From positions 124,001-188,000 of the forward strand of contig NZ_BMYU01000004.1 in assembly GCF_014652435.1 (NCBI RefSeq): a stretch of DNA of 64,000 bases. Reading direction: 5' to 3'. A program made the translations under genes and the position numbers. Below the pieces are notes generated by a model. That model did not search any database and had not been told where the DNA came from. It saw only the letters and a list, made by a program, of their open reading frames with translations. The DNA is from Cognatundibacterium squillarum. GTDB lineage: Bacteria; Pseudomonadota; Gammaproteobacteria; Burkholderiales; Burkholderiaceae_D. This document shows positions 26,853 through 35,914 of the stretch, in pieces. Within the stretch, counting starts at the first letter, position 1. Each line of letters begins with the position of its first letter.

Positions 26853-27005
26853 AGGTTTTCCAAACATCTGAATCCCGCAATTCTACCTGAGCCAGCCATA
26901 TTTCCCTATGCGCAGGCGCATAGCAGGTACGGAACATTCAGAGGGAGTAAAGCGCCCGACCAGCGGCTGGCAGGCTTTTCCCGCATACGATATGATGCAA
27001 TCACT

Positions 27006-27614
27006 ATGATTTATCACCCTCAAGAAGCCGAAGCACTCCGTGCTGAAATTGCCGCACTGGCTGCTCGCATGATCGCAGAAGACGGCGCCGATTACGCCAG
27101 CGCCAAACAAAAAGCTGCACGCCAGATTCTGGGCAAACAGAAAGTGCGCGGCGATTACCTGCCGGACAATGCAGAAATCGAACAACAGGTTCGTGAATAC
27201 AATGAAATTTTCTTCGGTGACACGCAACCCGCGCGCCTTCGACAGCTGCGCGAACTCGCACTGGAACTGATGGAACAATTGCAGGAGTTTCAGCCTTATC
27301 TGGTTGGCTCAGTGCTGAACGGCACCGCCGGTGAGCACTCTGATATCTACCTGCACCTGTATCCGGACAATATCAAAGAGGTATCAATCTTTCTGCTGAA
27401 TAAGGATGTGCAGTTTGATGTCGGTGAAGGCAGCCGTGATGACGTGGAAGAAACGCTGAGCTTTATGCACCGGCGCGAAGGTGTGCATCTGATTGTGCAT
27501 GACCGCGATGCAATACGACGCGGCGGCACTAAAGCTTCCGAACGAGCAGACATCGGTGCCCTGCGCAGACTGCTGGAAGAGACCGCGTCTGCAAGCGATA
27601 CTGAATCAGAGTAA
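27006..27614 (+). CDS. Conserved protein of unknown function with nucleotidyltransferase-like motif
   Basis: 202 residues from MIYHPQEAEALRAEIAAL. The reading frame is open upstream to 26682, but that part runs antisense to mpl, so the ATG at 27006 is preferred. The N-terminal half is helical and charged (ADYASAKQKAARQILGKQK). In the middle, LVGSVLNGTAGEHSDIYLHLY resembles the GS...G-T-A...SD motif of minimal nucleotidyltransferases, though the second acidic residue of the active site is not in its usual place. The C-terminus is acidic. It is divergent from mpl. I do not recognise a named family; the nucleotidyltransferase link is tentative. Confidence 0.7.
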   Translation: MIYHPQEAEALRAEIAALAARMIAEDGADYASAKQKAARQILGKQKVRGDYLPDNAEIEQQVREYNEIFFGDTQPARLRQLRELALELMEQLQEFQPYLVGSVLNGTAGEHSDIYLHLYPDNIKEVSIFLLNKDVQFDVGEGSRDDVEETLSFMHRREGVHLIVHDRDAIRRGGTKASERADIGALRRLLEETASASDTESE

Positions 27615-27698
27615 GATGCATTTGCTTTCCGGTGTCCGCACGATACCGGAAATACATTTTTGCGAAATGACTGACCGCGATCACAAACGGAACCCGGT

Positions 27699-28226
27699 AT
27701 GAAAAAAAACTTCCTGATTGCCGCCATCCTGACCGGCACACTGAGTGCCGCTTTCGGCATTTATGCAGCAACAACGCCAGTGAACAGTGATGCAACGGCG
27801 AACCTGCTGAGCCGCCCTTTCAAAGACAGTAACGGTCAGGCGCAAACACTGGCAACGCATCAGGGGAAAATCCTGCTGGTAAATTTCTGGGCAACCTGGT
27901 GTGCGCCGTGCGTCAAAGAAATGCCAGAGTTATCTGCGTTGCAAAAAGAGGTGCAGCCTAAAGGTGTGCAGATCGTTGGCATTGGTATCGACAGCCCGTC
28001 GAATATTAAAGAGTTCCTGCAAAAATATGAGATCAGCTATCCGATTATGGTTGCCGGCATGGAAGGAACTGACTTATCACGTCAGCTTGGCAATAAGTCC
28101 GGCGCCCTGCCATTTACCCTGCTGATTGACCGGAGTGGCAAAGTAGCAAAAACCTATCTGGGTCGCCTGAAAATGGAAGAATTGCATACTGATATCACCA
28201 AATTATCTTCAGAAAAATCAAAATAA
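27699..28226 (+). CDS. TlpA/ResA-like thiol-disulfide oxidoreductase
   Basis: 175 residues. A signal peptide or anchor (MKKNFLIAAILTGTLSAAFGIYA) precedes a thioredoxin-fold domain with the redox motif WCAPC in FWATWCAPCVKEMPEL and the cis-proline region SGALPFTLLIDRSG. TlpA/ResA proteins reduce disulfides in the periplasm, for example in cytochrome c or oxidase assembly. It lies between the NTase-like gene and aroQ on the same strand. No cytochrome maturation genes are in the window, so its client is unknown. Confidence 0.9.
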   Translation: MKKNFLIAAILTGTLSAAFGIYAATTPVNSDATANLLSRPFKDSNGQAQTLATHQGKILLVNFWATWCAPCVKEMPELSALQKEVQPKGVQIVGIGIDSPSNIKEFLQKYEISYPIMVAGMEGTDLSRQLGNKSGALPFTLLIDRSGKVAKTYLGRLKMEELHTDITKLSSEKSK

Positions 28227-28298
28227 CACGTTTTTTTCTTGCCATTCTTCATTTATTAACGGCAAAATGCGGCCATCTTCGTCAAATTCAATGCGACT

Positions 28299-28736
28299 AT
28301 GGCTGGCAAACTTCTGCTGCTGAACGGCCCTAACCTGAATCTGCTGGGAACGCGGGAACCTGCGACCTACGGTTCAACCACACTGGCCGATGTTGAGGCG
28401 GCTGCCACCGCACAAGCGACTGCAGCAGGTGCGACTCTGACCTGCTTTCAGAGCAATCATGAAGGCGCACTGATAGACCGCATCCATGCCGCACGCTCTG
28501 AACAAATTGACGCCATTATTATTAATCCCGGCGGACTGACCCATACCAGCGTCGCACTACGCGATGCGCTGGCAGGCGTTGCCATCCCGTTTATCGAAGT
28601 CCACATTTCTAACGTGCATGCACGGGAAAGCTTTCGCCATCATTCATATTTATCGGCAATCGCACGCGGGGTACTGTGCGGCTTCGGCACCGACGGCTAC
28701 CGCATGGCAATCGATTTCGCCTTAAAATCAATCTAA
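28299..28736 (+). CDS. aroQ: Type II 3-dehydroquinate dehydratase
   Basis: 145 residues with [21 protein letters not shown] at the N-terminus (catalytic Tyr in ATYG), [30 protein letters not shown], and [17 protein letters not shown] with the catalytic His. It converts 3-dehydroquinate to 3-dehydroshikimate, the step before AroE. It is directly upstream of accB, an order common in Burkholderiales and Pseudomonas. Its own termination signal is not obvious; a separate accB promoter lies in the gap downstream. Confidence 0.97.
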   Translation: MAGKLLLLNGPNLNLLGTREPATYGSTTLADVEAAATAQATAAGATLTCFQSNHEGALIDRIHAARSEQIDAIIINPGGLTHTSVALRDALAGVAIPFIEVHISNVHARESFRHHSYLSAIARGVLCGFGTDGYRMAIDFALKSI

Positions 28737-28757
28737 ATCCATTTATCTTCGCGCATC

Positions 28758-28789
28758 TTCAATTTACGCGAATTAATTTAGGATATAAT
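28758..28789 (+). promoter_or_regulatory. Likely accB promoter
   Basis: A perfect -10 box TATAAT (28784-28789) sits in an AT-rich gap about 90 bases before accB. The -35 is weak (AATTTA at 28761 with 17-base spacing, or TTCAAT further up). The long leader could hold the autoregulatory region known for acc operons in other bacteria. Confidence 0.55.
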
Positions 28790-28878
28790 CCAAAAATCAT
28801 CAGCGTTGCAATAACCGAGGAATCATTCTATATTGCGCGCTTATTTTCGAAGAACCACTCTTTTCTAGGGGACTCCAT

Positions 28879-29340
28879 ATGGATTTAAGAAAACTCAAGA
28901 CCCTGATTGACCTCGTCGCAGAATCGGACATCGCTGAACTGGAAGTAACCGAAGGTGAAGGCAAAGTCCGCATCGTCAAATCGTCGGCGATCCCTCAGAA
29001 TCAAGTGGTCATGATGCCCCAGCACAGCCAGCCAGCGCCATCGCAAATCGCGGTTGCAGCACCTGGTGCAGCACCGGCCGCTCCGGCAGCGCCGGCAGTA
29101 CCGGAAGGCCATATTGTGAAATCCCCGATGGTCGGTACTTTCTACCGCGCGTCCGCTCCGGGTGCAGCACCATTTGCCGATATCGGCAAATCCGTTGCCA
29201 AAGGCGACACACTGTGCATTATCGAAGCAATGAAACTGCTGAACGAAATCGAAAGTGATTTCGAAGGCACGATCAAACAGATTCTGGTTGAAAACGGCCA
29301 GCCTGTTGAATACGGTCAGCCACTGTTTGTGATTGGCTGA
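28879..29340 (+). CDS. accB: Biotin carboxyl carrier protein of acetyl-CoA carboxylase
   Basis: 153 residues. The N-terminal [32 protein letters not shown] is the BCCP head, then an Ala/Pro-rich flexible linker, then the biotinyl domain with the biotinylated Lys in [11 protein letters not shown] and the [11 protein letters not shown] start. It carries carboxybiotin between AccC and the carboxyltransferase AccAD in fatty-acid synthesis. It is followed by accC after 57 bases. Confidence 0.97.
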   Translation: MDLRKLKTLIDLVAESDIAELEVTEGEGKVRIVKSSAIPQNQVVMMPQHSQPAPSQIAVAAPGAAPAAPAAPAVPEGHIVKSPMVGTFYRASAPGAAPFADIGKSVAKGDTLCIIEAMKLLNEIESDFEGTIKQILVENGQPVEYGQPLFVIG

Positions 29341-29397
29341 TACGGGCCGGTGCCTTCCGCACTGTAAGCTGCAACCTTAGTCACAGCACACCTTATC

Positions 29398-30765
29398 ATG
29401 TTTGAAAAAATCCTGATTGCCAATCGCGGAGAAATTGCGCTGCGTATCCAGCGCGCCTGCCGTGAAATGGGCATTAAAACCGTCGTCGTGCACTCCGAGG
29501 CCGACCGCGAAGCAAAGTACGTCAAACTGGCGGATGAATCCGTCTGCATCGGCCCTGCACCATCCGGCCAGAGCTACCTGAGCATGCCGGCCATTATCAG
29601 CGCGGCCGAAGTCACCGATGCACAGGCGATTCACCCTGGCTACGGTTTCCTGTCGGAAAACGCAGATTTCGCTGAACGCGTAGAACAGTCCGGCTTTGTC
29701 TTTATCGGTCCGAGCGCAGAGTCCATCCGTATGATGGGCGATAAAGTATCGGCTAAACACGCGATGATAGCAGCGGGTGTTCCCTGCGTTCCTGGCTCTG
29801 AAGGCGCGTTACCGGATGATCCGAAAGTCATCGTGCAGACAGCACGTAAAATTGGCTACCCTGTCATTATTAAAGCTGCCGGTGGCGGTGGCGGTCGCGG
29901 TATGCGTGTCGTGCATACTGAAGCTGCGCTGATCAATGCAGTGACCATGACAAAAACGGAAGCCGGCGCAGCATTCGGCAATCCTGAAGTCTACATGGAA
30001 AAATTCCTGGAAAATCCGCGTCACGTGGAAATCCAGATTCTGGCAGATCAGCACGGCAATGCCGTCTGGCTGGGCGAACGCGATTGTTCTATGCAGCGCC
30101 GCCATCAGAAAGTGATCGAAGAAGCACCGGCACCGGGTATTCCGCGTGAACAAATCGCGAAAATCGGTGAGCGCTGCGCAGAAGCCTGCCGCAAAATCGG
30201 TTACCGTGGTGCGGGCACTTTTGAATTCCTGTACGAAAACGGTGAGTTCTATTTCATTGAAATGAATACCCGTGTTCAGGTTGAGCATCCGGTTACGGAA
30301 ATGATTACCGGTATCGACATTGTGCAGGAACAGATCCGTATCGCGTACAATGAGAAGCTGCGCTTTGCGCAAAAGGATATCCAGTTCCGTGGTCATGCGA
30401 TTGAATGCCGGATTAATGCAGAAGATCCGTTCAAATTTATTCCTTCACCTGGCCGCATTACCTCCTGGCATACGCCGGGTGGCCCGGGCATCCGCGTGGA
30501 TTCACATGCTTACGCCGGTTACTTTGTACCGCCTAACTATGACTCCATGATCGGCAAAGTGATTGCCTACGGTGAAACCCGTGAACAGGCAATTCGCCGT
30601 ATGCAGATTGCGCTATCAGAAATGGTGGTGGAAGGGATACAAACGAACATCCCGCTGCACCGCGAGCTGATGCTGGACGCCAGATTCTTTGAAGGCGGAA
30701 CCAACATCCATTATCTGGAGCACAAACTGGCAGACATGCCGGGGCTGGATAAAAAATCGAAGTAA
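29398..30765 (+). CDS. accC: Biotin carboxylase subunit of acetyl-CoA carboxylase
   Basis: 455 residues, standard for AccC. It has the biotin-carboxylase N-domain ([21 protein letters not shown]), the ATP-grasp glycine-rich loop [13 protein letters not shown], the catalytic [15 protein letters not shown] and [10 protein letters not shown]. It carboxylates the biotin on AccB using ATP and bicarbonate. A stem-loop after the stop may partly separate accBC from prmA. Confidence 0.98.
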   Translation: MFEKILIANRGEIALRIQRACREMGIKTVVVHSEADREAKYVKLADESVCIGPAPSGQSYLSMPAIISAAEVTDAQAIHPGYGFLSENADFAERVEQSGFVFIGPSAESIRMMGDKVSAKHAMIAAGVPCVPGSEGALPDDPKVIVQTARKIGYPVIIKAAGGGGGRGMRVVHTEAALINAVTMTKTEAGAAFGNPEVYMEKFLENPRHVEIQILADQHGNAVWLGERDCSMQRRHQKVIEEAPAPGIPREQIAKIGERCAEACRKIGYRGAGTFEFLYENGEFYFIEMNTRVQVEHPVTEMITGIDIVQEQIRIAYNEKLRFAQKDIQFRGHAIECRINAEDPFKFIPSPGRITSWHTPGGPGIRVDSHAYAGYFVPPNYDSMIGKVIAYGETREQAIRRMQIALSEMVVEGIQTNIPLHRELMLDARFFEGGTNIHYLEHKLADMPGLDKKSK

Positions 30766-30772
30766 TACCTTG

Positions 30773-30800
30773 CTGCCGGTCCCTGAGACCGGCAGTGTTT
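30773..30800 (+). terminator. Hairpin between accC and prmA
   Basis: A perfect 9-bp stem CTGCCGGTC / GACCGGCAG with a CCTGA loop is followed by TGTTTT. It is a weak terminator or attenuator after accC; prmA starts 21 bases downstream of the stem. Confidence 0.6.
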
Positions 30801-30816
30801 TGAGAGAGTCAGAAAA

Positions 30817-31728
30817 ATGGGTTGGACAGAAATCGTTGTGGAAGTAGCCCGCGAACAGGCGGAACCTTTGTCAGATGCGCTGATGGAAGCCGGTGCTTTA
30901 TCGGTTTCGGTAGAAGATGCCGACGAAGGAACCGAGGCTGAAAAGCCGCTGTTTGGCGAACCAGGCATGGAACCGGAAGAAACCGCGTGGGAGCGCAGCC
31001 GCGTCGTCGCGCTGGCAGACACCGACATCGACCATGCTGAACTGGTACGTATTGCTGCTGAAGCTATCGGTCTGGACGCAATCCCGGCATGGCAGACCCG
31101 CAATGTGGAAGAACAGGACTGGGTGCGCTTAACGCAGTCCCAGTTTGCGCCGATTCATATCGGCAAAAATATCTGGGTTGTGCCGAGCTGGCACGATGCA
31201 CCGGAACCGGACGCACTGATCCTCGAACTGGATCCGGGTCTGGCATTCGGCACCGGCAGCCATCCGACCACACGCCTGTGTATGGAATGGCTGGAAGCGA
31301 ACACACCCGCCGGTAAAACCGTGCTGGATTATGGCTGCGGCTCCGGCATTCTGGCGATGGTTGCTGCCAAGCTGCAGGCGAAATCCGTTGTCGGCGTGGA
31401 TATTGATCCGCAGGCAATTGAATCTGCTAATTTCAATGCGGAACGCAATCAGTGCACTATCGAATACGCACTGCCTGAACCATTCGCAGCCAGTTATCCG
31501 GAATCCCATCAGTTCGATGTGGTCGTTGCCAATATCCTGTCCAGTCCGCTGAAACTGATGGCACCGATGCTGTCCGGCCGTGTTGCGCCAGGCGGTTCGC
31601 TGGTACTGTCCGGTGTACTGGCACGTCAGGCTGAAGAAGTTGCTGCTGCCTACGCACCGTTTATTGAACTGACTGTCTGGGCCGAGCACGAAGGCTGGGT
31701 TGCCCTGAGCGGTCAGAAGAAACTGTAA
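30817..31728 (+). CDS. prmA: Ribosomal protein L11 methyltransferase
   Basis: 303 residues. An N-terminal L11-binding domain ([36 protein letters not shown]) precedes the AdoMet domain with [41 protein letters not shown] and [15 protein letters not shown] (N-I-L/S-x-P). PrmA trimethylates lysines and the N-terminus of L11. GAGAGAG lies just before the ATG. The DUF3426 gene begins 5 bases after the stop. Confidence 0.96.
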   Translation: MGWTEIVVEVAREQAEPLSDALMEAGALSVSVEDADEGTEAEKPLFGEPGMEPEETAWERSRVVALADTDIDHAELVRIAAEAIGLDAIPAWQTRNVEEQDWVRLTQSQFAPIHIGKNIWVVPSWHDAPEPDALILELDPGLAFGTGSHPTTRLCMEWLEANTPAGKTVLDYGCGSGILAMVAAKLQAKSVVGVDIDPQAIESANFNAERNQCTIEYALPEPFAASYPESHQFDVVVANILSSPLKLMAPMLSGRVAPGGSLVLSGVLARQAEEVAAAYAPFIELTVWAEHEGWVALSGQKKL

Positions 31729-31732
31729 GCCT

Positions 31733-33253
31733 ATGGCGCTCGCCACCCGCTGCCCCCATTGTCAGACGACGTTCCGGGTTGCCAATGACCAGCTCAAGCT
31801 GCATGCGGGGCTGGTGCGTTGCGGTGCCTGCCATCAAACTTTTAACGGCATAGAACATCTGGTACCGCCGGATCAGGCGCTGCGTCCGGCAACACCTGCC
31901 GCACCTGCTACACCAGTTGTACCGCCTGACGCTCCGGCGGCAGCGTCTGCTGCGCATACAGAGATCGCAGCGAACGCGCCTGCTGCATTTGCAGCGCCCG
32001 CTGACACGATTGCATCTGCCGAACCGGTAGTCGCCGCCGGCACGACCAGCGAATCTCAGGATGTGCCTGACATTCCGGTAAGCACCGCAGCGTTCACGTC
32101 CACAGTATCGGATGAGATCCGCACTGACGAAGTGCCCGCCGCTGAACGTTCTGAAAGTATCGTTGACGATAGCCTGTTTGCGGCATCCGAAGCACCGCAG
32201 GTCTGGACGCATCCTAAGCGTATTCCGCCAGCCGGTGACATCAGCCCAGATGCGGCACTGAGTTTCCCTGAGCCGGAAATTGTTTCCGCATCAGCTGAAC
32301 ATGAACCGGAAGAAACCTCTCCGCAGCAGGCAAACCCGCTCAACGCGCCGGAAGCGAATGCTGCTGAACGCGAAGAAGCACTGAATATTGCAAGCGCCTC
32401 TGAGATTGAGTTTGATCTTGGCGACGACATGCCATCCATGATGGCGGAACCCGTTGCTGCAGAACGCGCACCGGAACAGGACCTGGCGATGCAGATTGAG
32501 CTGGAAACCCGCGCTGCGCTGGCGGAACCCCAGATCGACTGGTCAGTCAGCGACAGTGCAGGCGAACTGCCGGTTGAACCTGAGCCCGATCCGGAAGCTA
32601 CACTGGCTGCGCTGGATCTGAGCCTGCCGGAACCACCACCCGTCGCAGAAATTGCTGACCCCGAAACCACACCGGCAGAATCACTGGCTGCAACAACCGC
32701 CACGAACGAAGCGGAACACGACGACGATAAACCGGATTTTGTACTGCAGGCTGAACGGGCCGCACGGCGCGGACGGGTGATGACCATTGTCTACAGTTTG
32801 CTGATTCTGATTTTGCTGCCCCTGTGTCTGGGGCAACTGGCCATCGTTAACCGTAACAGCCTGGCGGCACATTATCCGCAAACCCTGCCTTTGCTGAAGC
32901 AAGTGTGTGCACCGCTGCATTGCGAAATCCGCTTACCGGCAAGGATTGATCAGATTTCTATCGAAGCGAATGAATTGCAGTCACTGGATGCCGACCGAAA
33001 TCTGTTCCAGTTGAATGTACAGTTACTGAATACCAGCAGCGCACCGATGGCGTGGCCGCATCTGGAACTGCAGCTGAATGACAGCAAAGACAAACCGGTC
33101 ATTCTGAAAAGTTTTGCACCGAAAGACTATCTGCCGGAAGGCACTGATGCGGTCAAAGGCATTGCCGGTCATGGTGATCAGCAGGTCAAAATTTACTTTG
33201 AACTGAGCACCAGCAAAGCGTCCGGCTATCACGTAGCCGCTTTTTACCCCTGA
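31733..33253 (+). CDS. MJ0042 zinc-ribbon/DUF3426 membrane protein
   Basis: 506 residues. The N-terminal zinc ribbon has C7, C10, C30 and C33 (CPHCQTTFRVANDQLKLH, then CGAC). Residues ~45-340 are an acidic Ala/Pro/Glu-rich low-complexity region with no clear fold. A membrane helix lies at ~348-372 (VYSLLILILLPLCLGQLAIV), followed by a periplasmic DUF3426 domain with FxLNVQLLNTSSAPMAWPHLELQLND and KIYFELS. This fusion after prmA is standard in betaproteobacteria. Its function is not established; a zinc-ribbon inside and a beta-domain outside suggest trans-membrane signalling or assembly, but that is inference. Confidence 0.88.
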   Translation: MALATRCPHCQTTFRVANDQLKLHAGLVRCGACHQTFNGIEHLVPPDQALRPATPAAPATPVVPPDAPAAASAAHTEIAANAPAAFAAPADTIASAEPVVAAGTTSESQDVPDIPVSTAAFTSTVSDEIRTDEVPAAERSESIVDDSLFAASEAPQVWTHPKRIPPAGDISPDAALSFPEPEIVSASAEHEPEETSPQQANPLNAPEANAAEREEALNIASASEIEFDLGDDMPSMMAEPVAAERAPEQDLAMQIELETRAALAEPQIDWSVSDSAGELPVEPEPDPEATLAALDLSLPEPPPVAEIADPETTPAESLAATTATNEAEHDDDKPDFVLQAERAARRGRVMTIVYSLLILILLPLCLGQLAIVNRNSLAAHYPQTLPLLKQVCAPLHCEIRLPARIDQISIEANELQSLDADRNLFQLNVQLLNTSSAPMAWPHLELQLNDSKDKPVILKSFAPKDYLPEGTDAVKGIAGHGDQQVKIYFELSTSKASGYHVAAFYP

Positions 33254-33287
33254 GATCCCCCTTATTTCATGCGGGTTTCCAGCCTGC

Positions 33288-33355
33288 CTGCCCGGAGAGC
33301 CAGACAGGACGCGGCTTTCCGGCAGGGGTAGCCCGCAAGCCTTACAGCATGCGGG
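33288..33355. other. Paired stem-loops in the convergent DUF3426/psuG gap
   Basis: One imperfect stem (33288-33301 with 33313-33325) is followed by a 7-bp stem GCCCGCA / TGCGGGC (33331-33337 with 33350-33356). ATGCGGG(T/C)TTC also appears twice as a direct repeat. There is no T-run, so simple intrinsic termination is doubtful. This 112-base gap holds no gene. Confidence 0.4.
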
Positions 33356-33365
33356 CTTCAGGGCG

Positions 33366-34286
33366 TCAGCCTTGCTGAGCCTGTTTTAAAGCTGCTGCGA
33401 GACGCGCTCCGCACACCGCATTATTTTTGACCAGCGCAATATTGGTCGTCAGACTGCGGCCTTCGGTCAGCTCCTTAATTCGTGCCAGCAGGAATGGTGT
33501 CACCGCTTTGCCGCCTATGCCCTGCTGTTCTGCTTCTGCCAGCGCCTGATTCGTCATCGCCTCGATTTCCGCCTCCGGCATCGCATCCGCTTCCGGTACC
33601 GGATTCGCAATCACCACGCCGCCCTGCAGCCCCAGTTCCCATTTGGTTTTCAGGAATGCTGCCTGCTGCTCCGGCGTATCCAGACGAAAATCTGCTTTGA
33701 AGCCACTGTTGCGGGTGAAAAAGGCCGGGAATGCCTCCTGCCCGACCGATACCACCGGCACACCGTGGGTTTCCAGATATTCCAGTGTCAGCCCCAGATC
33801 CAGAATCGACTTCGCACCCGCACAAACAACGGCTACCGAGGTTTGCGCCAGTTCCTGCAAGTCTGCAGAAATATCAAAGCTGGTTTCTGCACCACGGTGT
33901 ACGCCACCGATACCACCGGTCACAAACACCGGAATGTTCGCCAGCGCAGCGCAAATCATGGTAGCGGCAACCGTGGTTGCGCCGAGTTTTTTCTCACTCA
34001 GCACATACGGCAAATCACGACGGCTGACTTTGATCACATCGCGCGATTGTCCGAGCAATTCCAGATCCGCATCCGACAAACCGATATGAATACGGCCATT
34101 CATGATGGCAATCGTTGCCGGAACCGCACCGTGATCACGGATAATCTGCTCCACTTCACGTGCTGTCTGCACATTCTGCGGATACGGCATGCCATGCGAA
34201 ATGATGGTGGATTCCAGCGCCACGACCGGACGGCCTTCTGCCATTGCCTGCTGCACTTCCTGCGAAAACTGTAAATACTGCTGCAT
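33366..34286 (-). CDS. psuG: Pseudouridine-5'-phosphate glycosidase
   Basis: 306 residues from [15 protein letters not shown], with GAGG 9 bases before the ATG; the upstream in-frame extension overlaps psuK and is rejected. Family motifs: [17 protein letters not shown] (catalytic Glu), a central [51 protein letters not shown] and [21 protein letters not shown]. PsuG breaks the unusual C-C glycosidic bond of pseudouridine-5'-phosphate, giving uracil and ribose-5-phosphate. It is 7 bases downstream of psuK in a two-gene operon. Confidence 0.97.
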   Translation of the reverse strand: MQQYLQFSQEVQQAMAEGRPVVALESTIISHGMPYPQNVQTAREVEQIIRDHGAVPATIAIMNGRIHIGLSDADLELLGQSRDVIKVSRRDLPYVLSEKKLGATTVAATMICAALANIPVFVTGGIGGVHRGAETSFDISADLQELAQTSVAVVCAGAKSILDLGLTLEYLETHGVPVVSVGQEAFPAFFTRNSGFKADFRLDTPEQQAAFLKTKWELGLQGGVVIANPVPEADAMPEAEIEAMTNQALAEAEQQGIGGKAVTPFLLARIKELTEGRSLTTNIALVKNNAVCGARLAAALKQAQQG

Positions 34287-34293
34287 CTTTTCC

Positions 34294-35364
34294 TCACTCA
34301 AAAATAGCCGGATGAAGATCTCCGGCAACCGTTTGTTCACTCTGCAAAGTCAGCGCCGCCAGCTGTAAGCCCCGCTGCGCTGCCGCCTGTAAATCCTGTG
34401 GCGCCCGCATCAGACCGGCAATCACACCGGCACTGAATGCATCACCGGCGCCGGTCACATCCCGCACTTCCACCGGTAATGCAGGCAAATGCCACTCAGC
34501 GTCCTTCTGCACACCCCAGACACCATGTTCACCTGCTGTTACCAGCACGCTCTCCGCACCGCGCTGCAGTAACTGGCGGGCCAGTTGCGGCCAGTCAGTC
34601 TGCGCTGTTGCTGCATGGCCAGTCGCCGCCAGCAATTCATCCCGATTCAGGATCATCAGCGCGGTTCCATCCAGCCGTGCCGGTAGCCTTGCCATTTTCG
34701 GTGCAGATACGGCGATCAGCGCCAGCTTCTGCATTCCTTTAATGCTGCGCTGCGCCAGCCATGCCAGGGTTTCCGCCGGCAGATTCATGTCTGCCACCAG
34801 CCACGGAAAACCGCTGGCGGGTAAGTGACTGCTCAGATAGCGCACGTCCAGTTGTTCATAAATATCCATTACCGCCAGCGCCAGCGTCATTTCACCCTGC
34901 GCATCCAGCACCGCAGTATAGGTACCGCTGGACATCGCCGGACAAAGGCGGCTCAGCGAAGTATCAATACCGCAGCCAGCGGCGTGCTGCATCAAGCCCT
35001 GGCCAGCGCTGTCTGTACCCACTGCCGTCAGCAAGCTGACTGCGACACCGGTACGCGCCAGATTTTCAGCAATATTGCGTGCCACGCCGCCGAAACTTTC
35101 GGTCATGCTGGCCGGATTCGAAGTTCCCATCTGCAAAGCGCCGGTAGTACGCAGCTTACGATCTGTATTCGCACCGCCGATACACAGCACGCGCGCGGCC
35201 TCCGGAAACTGGTACGCCCTTCCGAGTATCCGCCCATCCCGAATCAGGCCTGCAATGTGTCCGGCCACGGCAGAACGCGACAAATCCAGACAATCTGCCA
35301 GCTCTTGCTGGGAAATCATCGGACGGGCGCGGATCAGCGCATATAACTGCTCTTTTTTAGACAT
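34294..35364 (-). CDS. psuK: Pseudouridine kinase with N-terminal winged-helix domain
   Basis: 356 residues. Residues 1-55 form a winged helix-turn-helix ([42 protein letters not shown]). The rest is a PfkB-family kinase with [13 protein letters not shown] and the catalytic [16 protein letters not shown]. The kinase makes pseudouridine-5'-phosphate for PsuG. The DNA-binding fusion, as in E. coli YeiI-type kinases, suggests that the enzyme may also repress its own operon when substrate is absent (inference). Two palindromic sites lie in its promoter. It diverges from rbsK across a 550-base gap. Confidence 0.9.
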   Translation of the reverse strand: MSKKEQLYALIRARPMISQQELADCLDLSRSAVAGHIAGLIRDGRILGRAYQFPEAARVLCIGGANTDRKLRTTGALQMGTSNPASMTESFGGVARNIAENLARTGVAVSLLTAVGTDSAGQGLMQHAAGCGIDTSLSRLCPAMSSGTYTAVLDAQGEMTLALAVMDIYEQLDVRYLSSHLPASGFPWLVADMNLPAETLAWLAQRSIKGMQKLALIAVSAPKMARLPARLDGTALMILNRDELLAATGHAATAQTDWPQLARQLLQRGAESVLVTAGEHGVWGVQKDAEWHLPALPVEVRDVTGAGDAFSAGVIAGLMRAPQDLQAAAQRGLQLAALTLQSEQTVAGDLHPAIFE

Positions 35365-35412
35365 CAGACGCCTTCAATTTTGCACATCTGCACTTATGCA
35401 GAATTCCACATT

Positions 35413-35426
35413 CAAACAATTGTTTG
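35413..35426. promoter_or_regulatory. Perfect palindrome upstream of psuK
   Basis: CAAACAATTGTTTG is a perfect 14-bp palindrome 49 bases before the psuK start. A second short dyad AACATTTGTT follows at 35436. It suits a repressor site, possibly for the wHTH of PsuK itself. Confidence 0.5.
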
Positions 35427-35686
35427 CAACACTAAACATTTGTTCGATTATAGTCAAGGCAAGTCCCTGCTCCGGCGGCTTTTTTTGCATAACAGCAGGG
35501 GAAGAATTTGACAGCACACCGCCGTCAGGCCACAATCTGCGCCGCCGCCAGAATCAAATCCATTTAAGCGGCGCCGGCATCGTTATTTCTGATCTGTTTC
35601 CCCCCGTATTGCAGACTTTCAGGCCCGCCTTTCCGGGCATTGCAGCCTTCACCTGCAATACTGCCAGTCACGGGTAAAAAACCGTT

Positions 35687-35724
35687 CTGCAGACGCCGGC
35701 AGAGACCAATCCTGCAAACGCCGG
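35687..35724. repeat. Short direct repeat in the control region
   Basis: CTGCAGACGCCGG (35687-35699) and CTGCAAACGCCGG (35712-35724) match at 12 of 13 bases, 25 bases apart. Meaning unknown. Confidence 0.45.
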
Positions 35725-35864
35725 ACGACAGCTGACAGAATCGCAATACACCTTATCTGCTATGCAGATTCAGCATTTTTCCGAAAGCGGGAACTGCACA
35801 AAAAACAGGCAAAAACCGCGATTCTGCTTGACTGCTGACAGGCGGACATAGTTAAATACGAAAA

Positions 35865-35887
35865 CGTTTGCGCAATCGTTTGCGCAA
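35865..35887. promoter_or_regulatory. Tandem operator-like repeat before rbsK
   Basis: CGTTTGCGCAA occurs twice, separated by a single T, ending 27 bases before the rbsK ATG. Each copy contains the palindrome TTGCGCAA. The CGTTTGCGCAA word resembles LacI/GalR-type half-sites. No such regulator is encoded in the window. Confidence 0.55.
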
Positions 35888-35914
35888 CGATTAATAAAAA
35901 CGAGTTACAAGATC

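Larger units (their letters stand above)
35365..35914. other. Divergent regulatory region between psuK and rbsK
   Basis: No gene is seen. It holds the psuK palindrome (35413-35426), a CCCTGCT/AGCAGGG inverted repeat with a 22-base loop (35465-35500), a 13-bp direct repeat (35687-35724) and the tandem operator before rbsK (35865-35887). Its length and structure suggest a shared control region. Confidence 0.6.

Noticed and set aside
26682..27005. Upstream extension of the plus-strand frame of the NTase-like gene
   Set aside because: It overlaps mpl on the opposite strand, has no ribosome-binding site and no homology-like pattern. The ATG at 27006 is better.
33254..33365. Strong intrinsic terminator between the DUF3426 and psuG genes
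   Set aside because: Stems are present but there is no T-run on either strand, so it is listed only as paired stem-loops.
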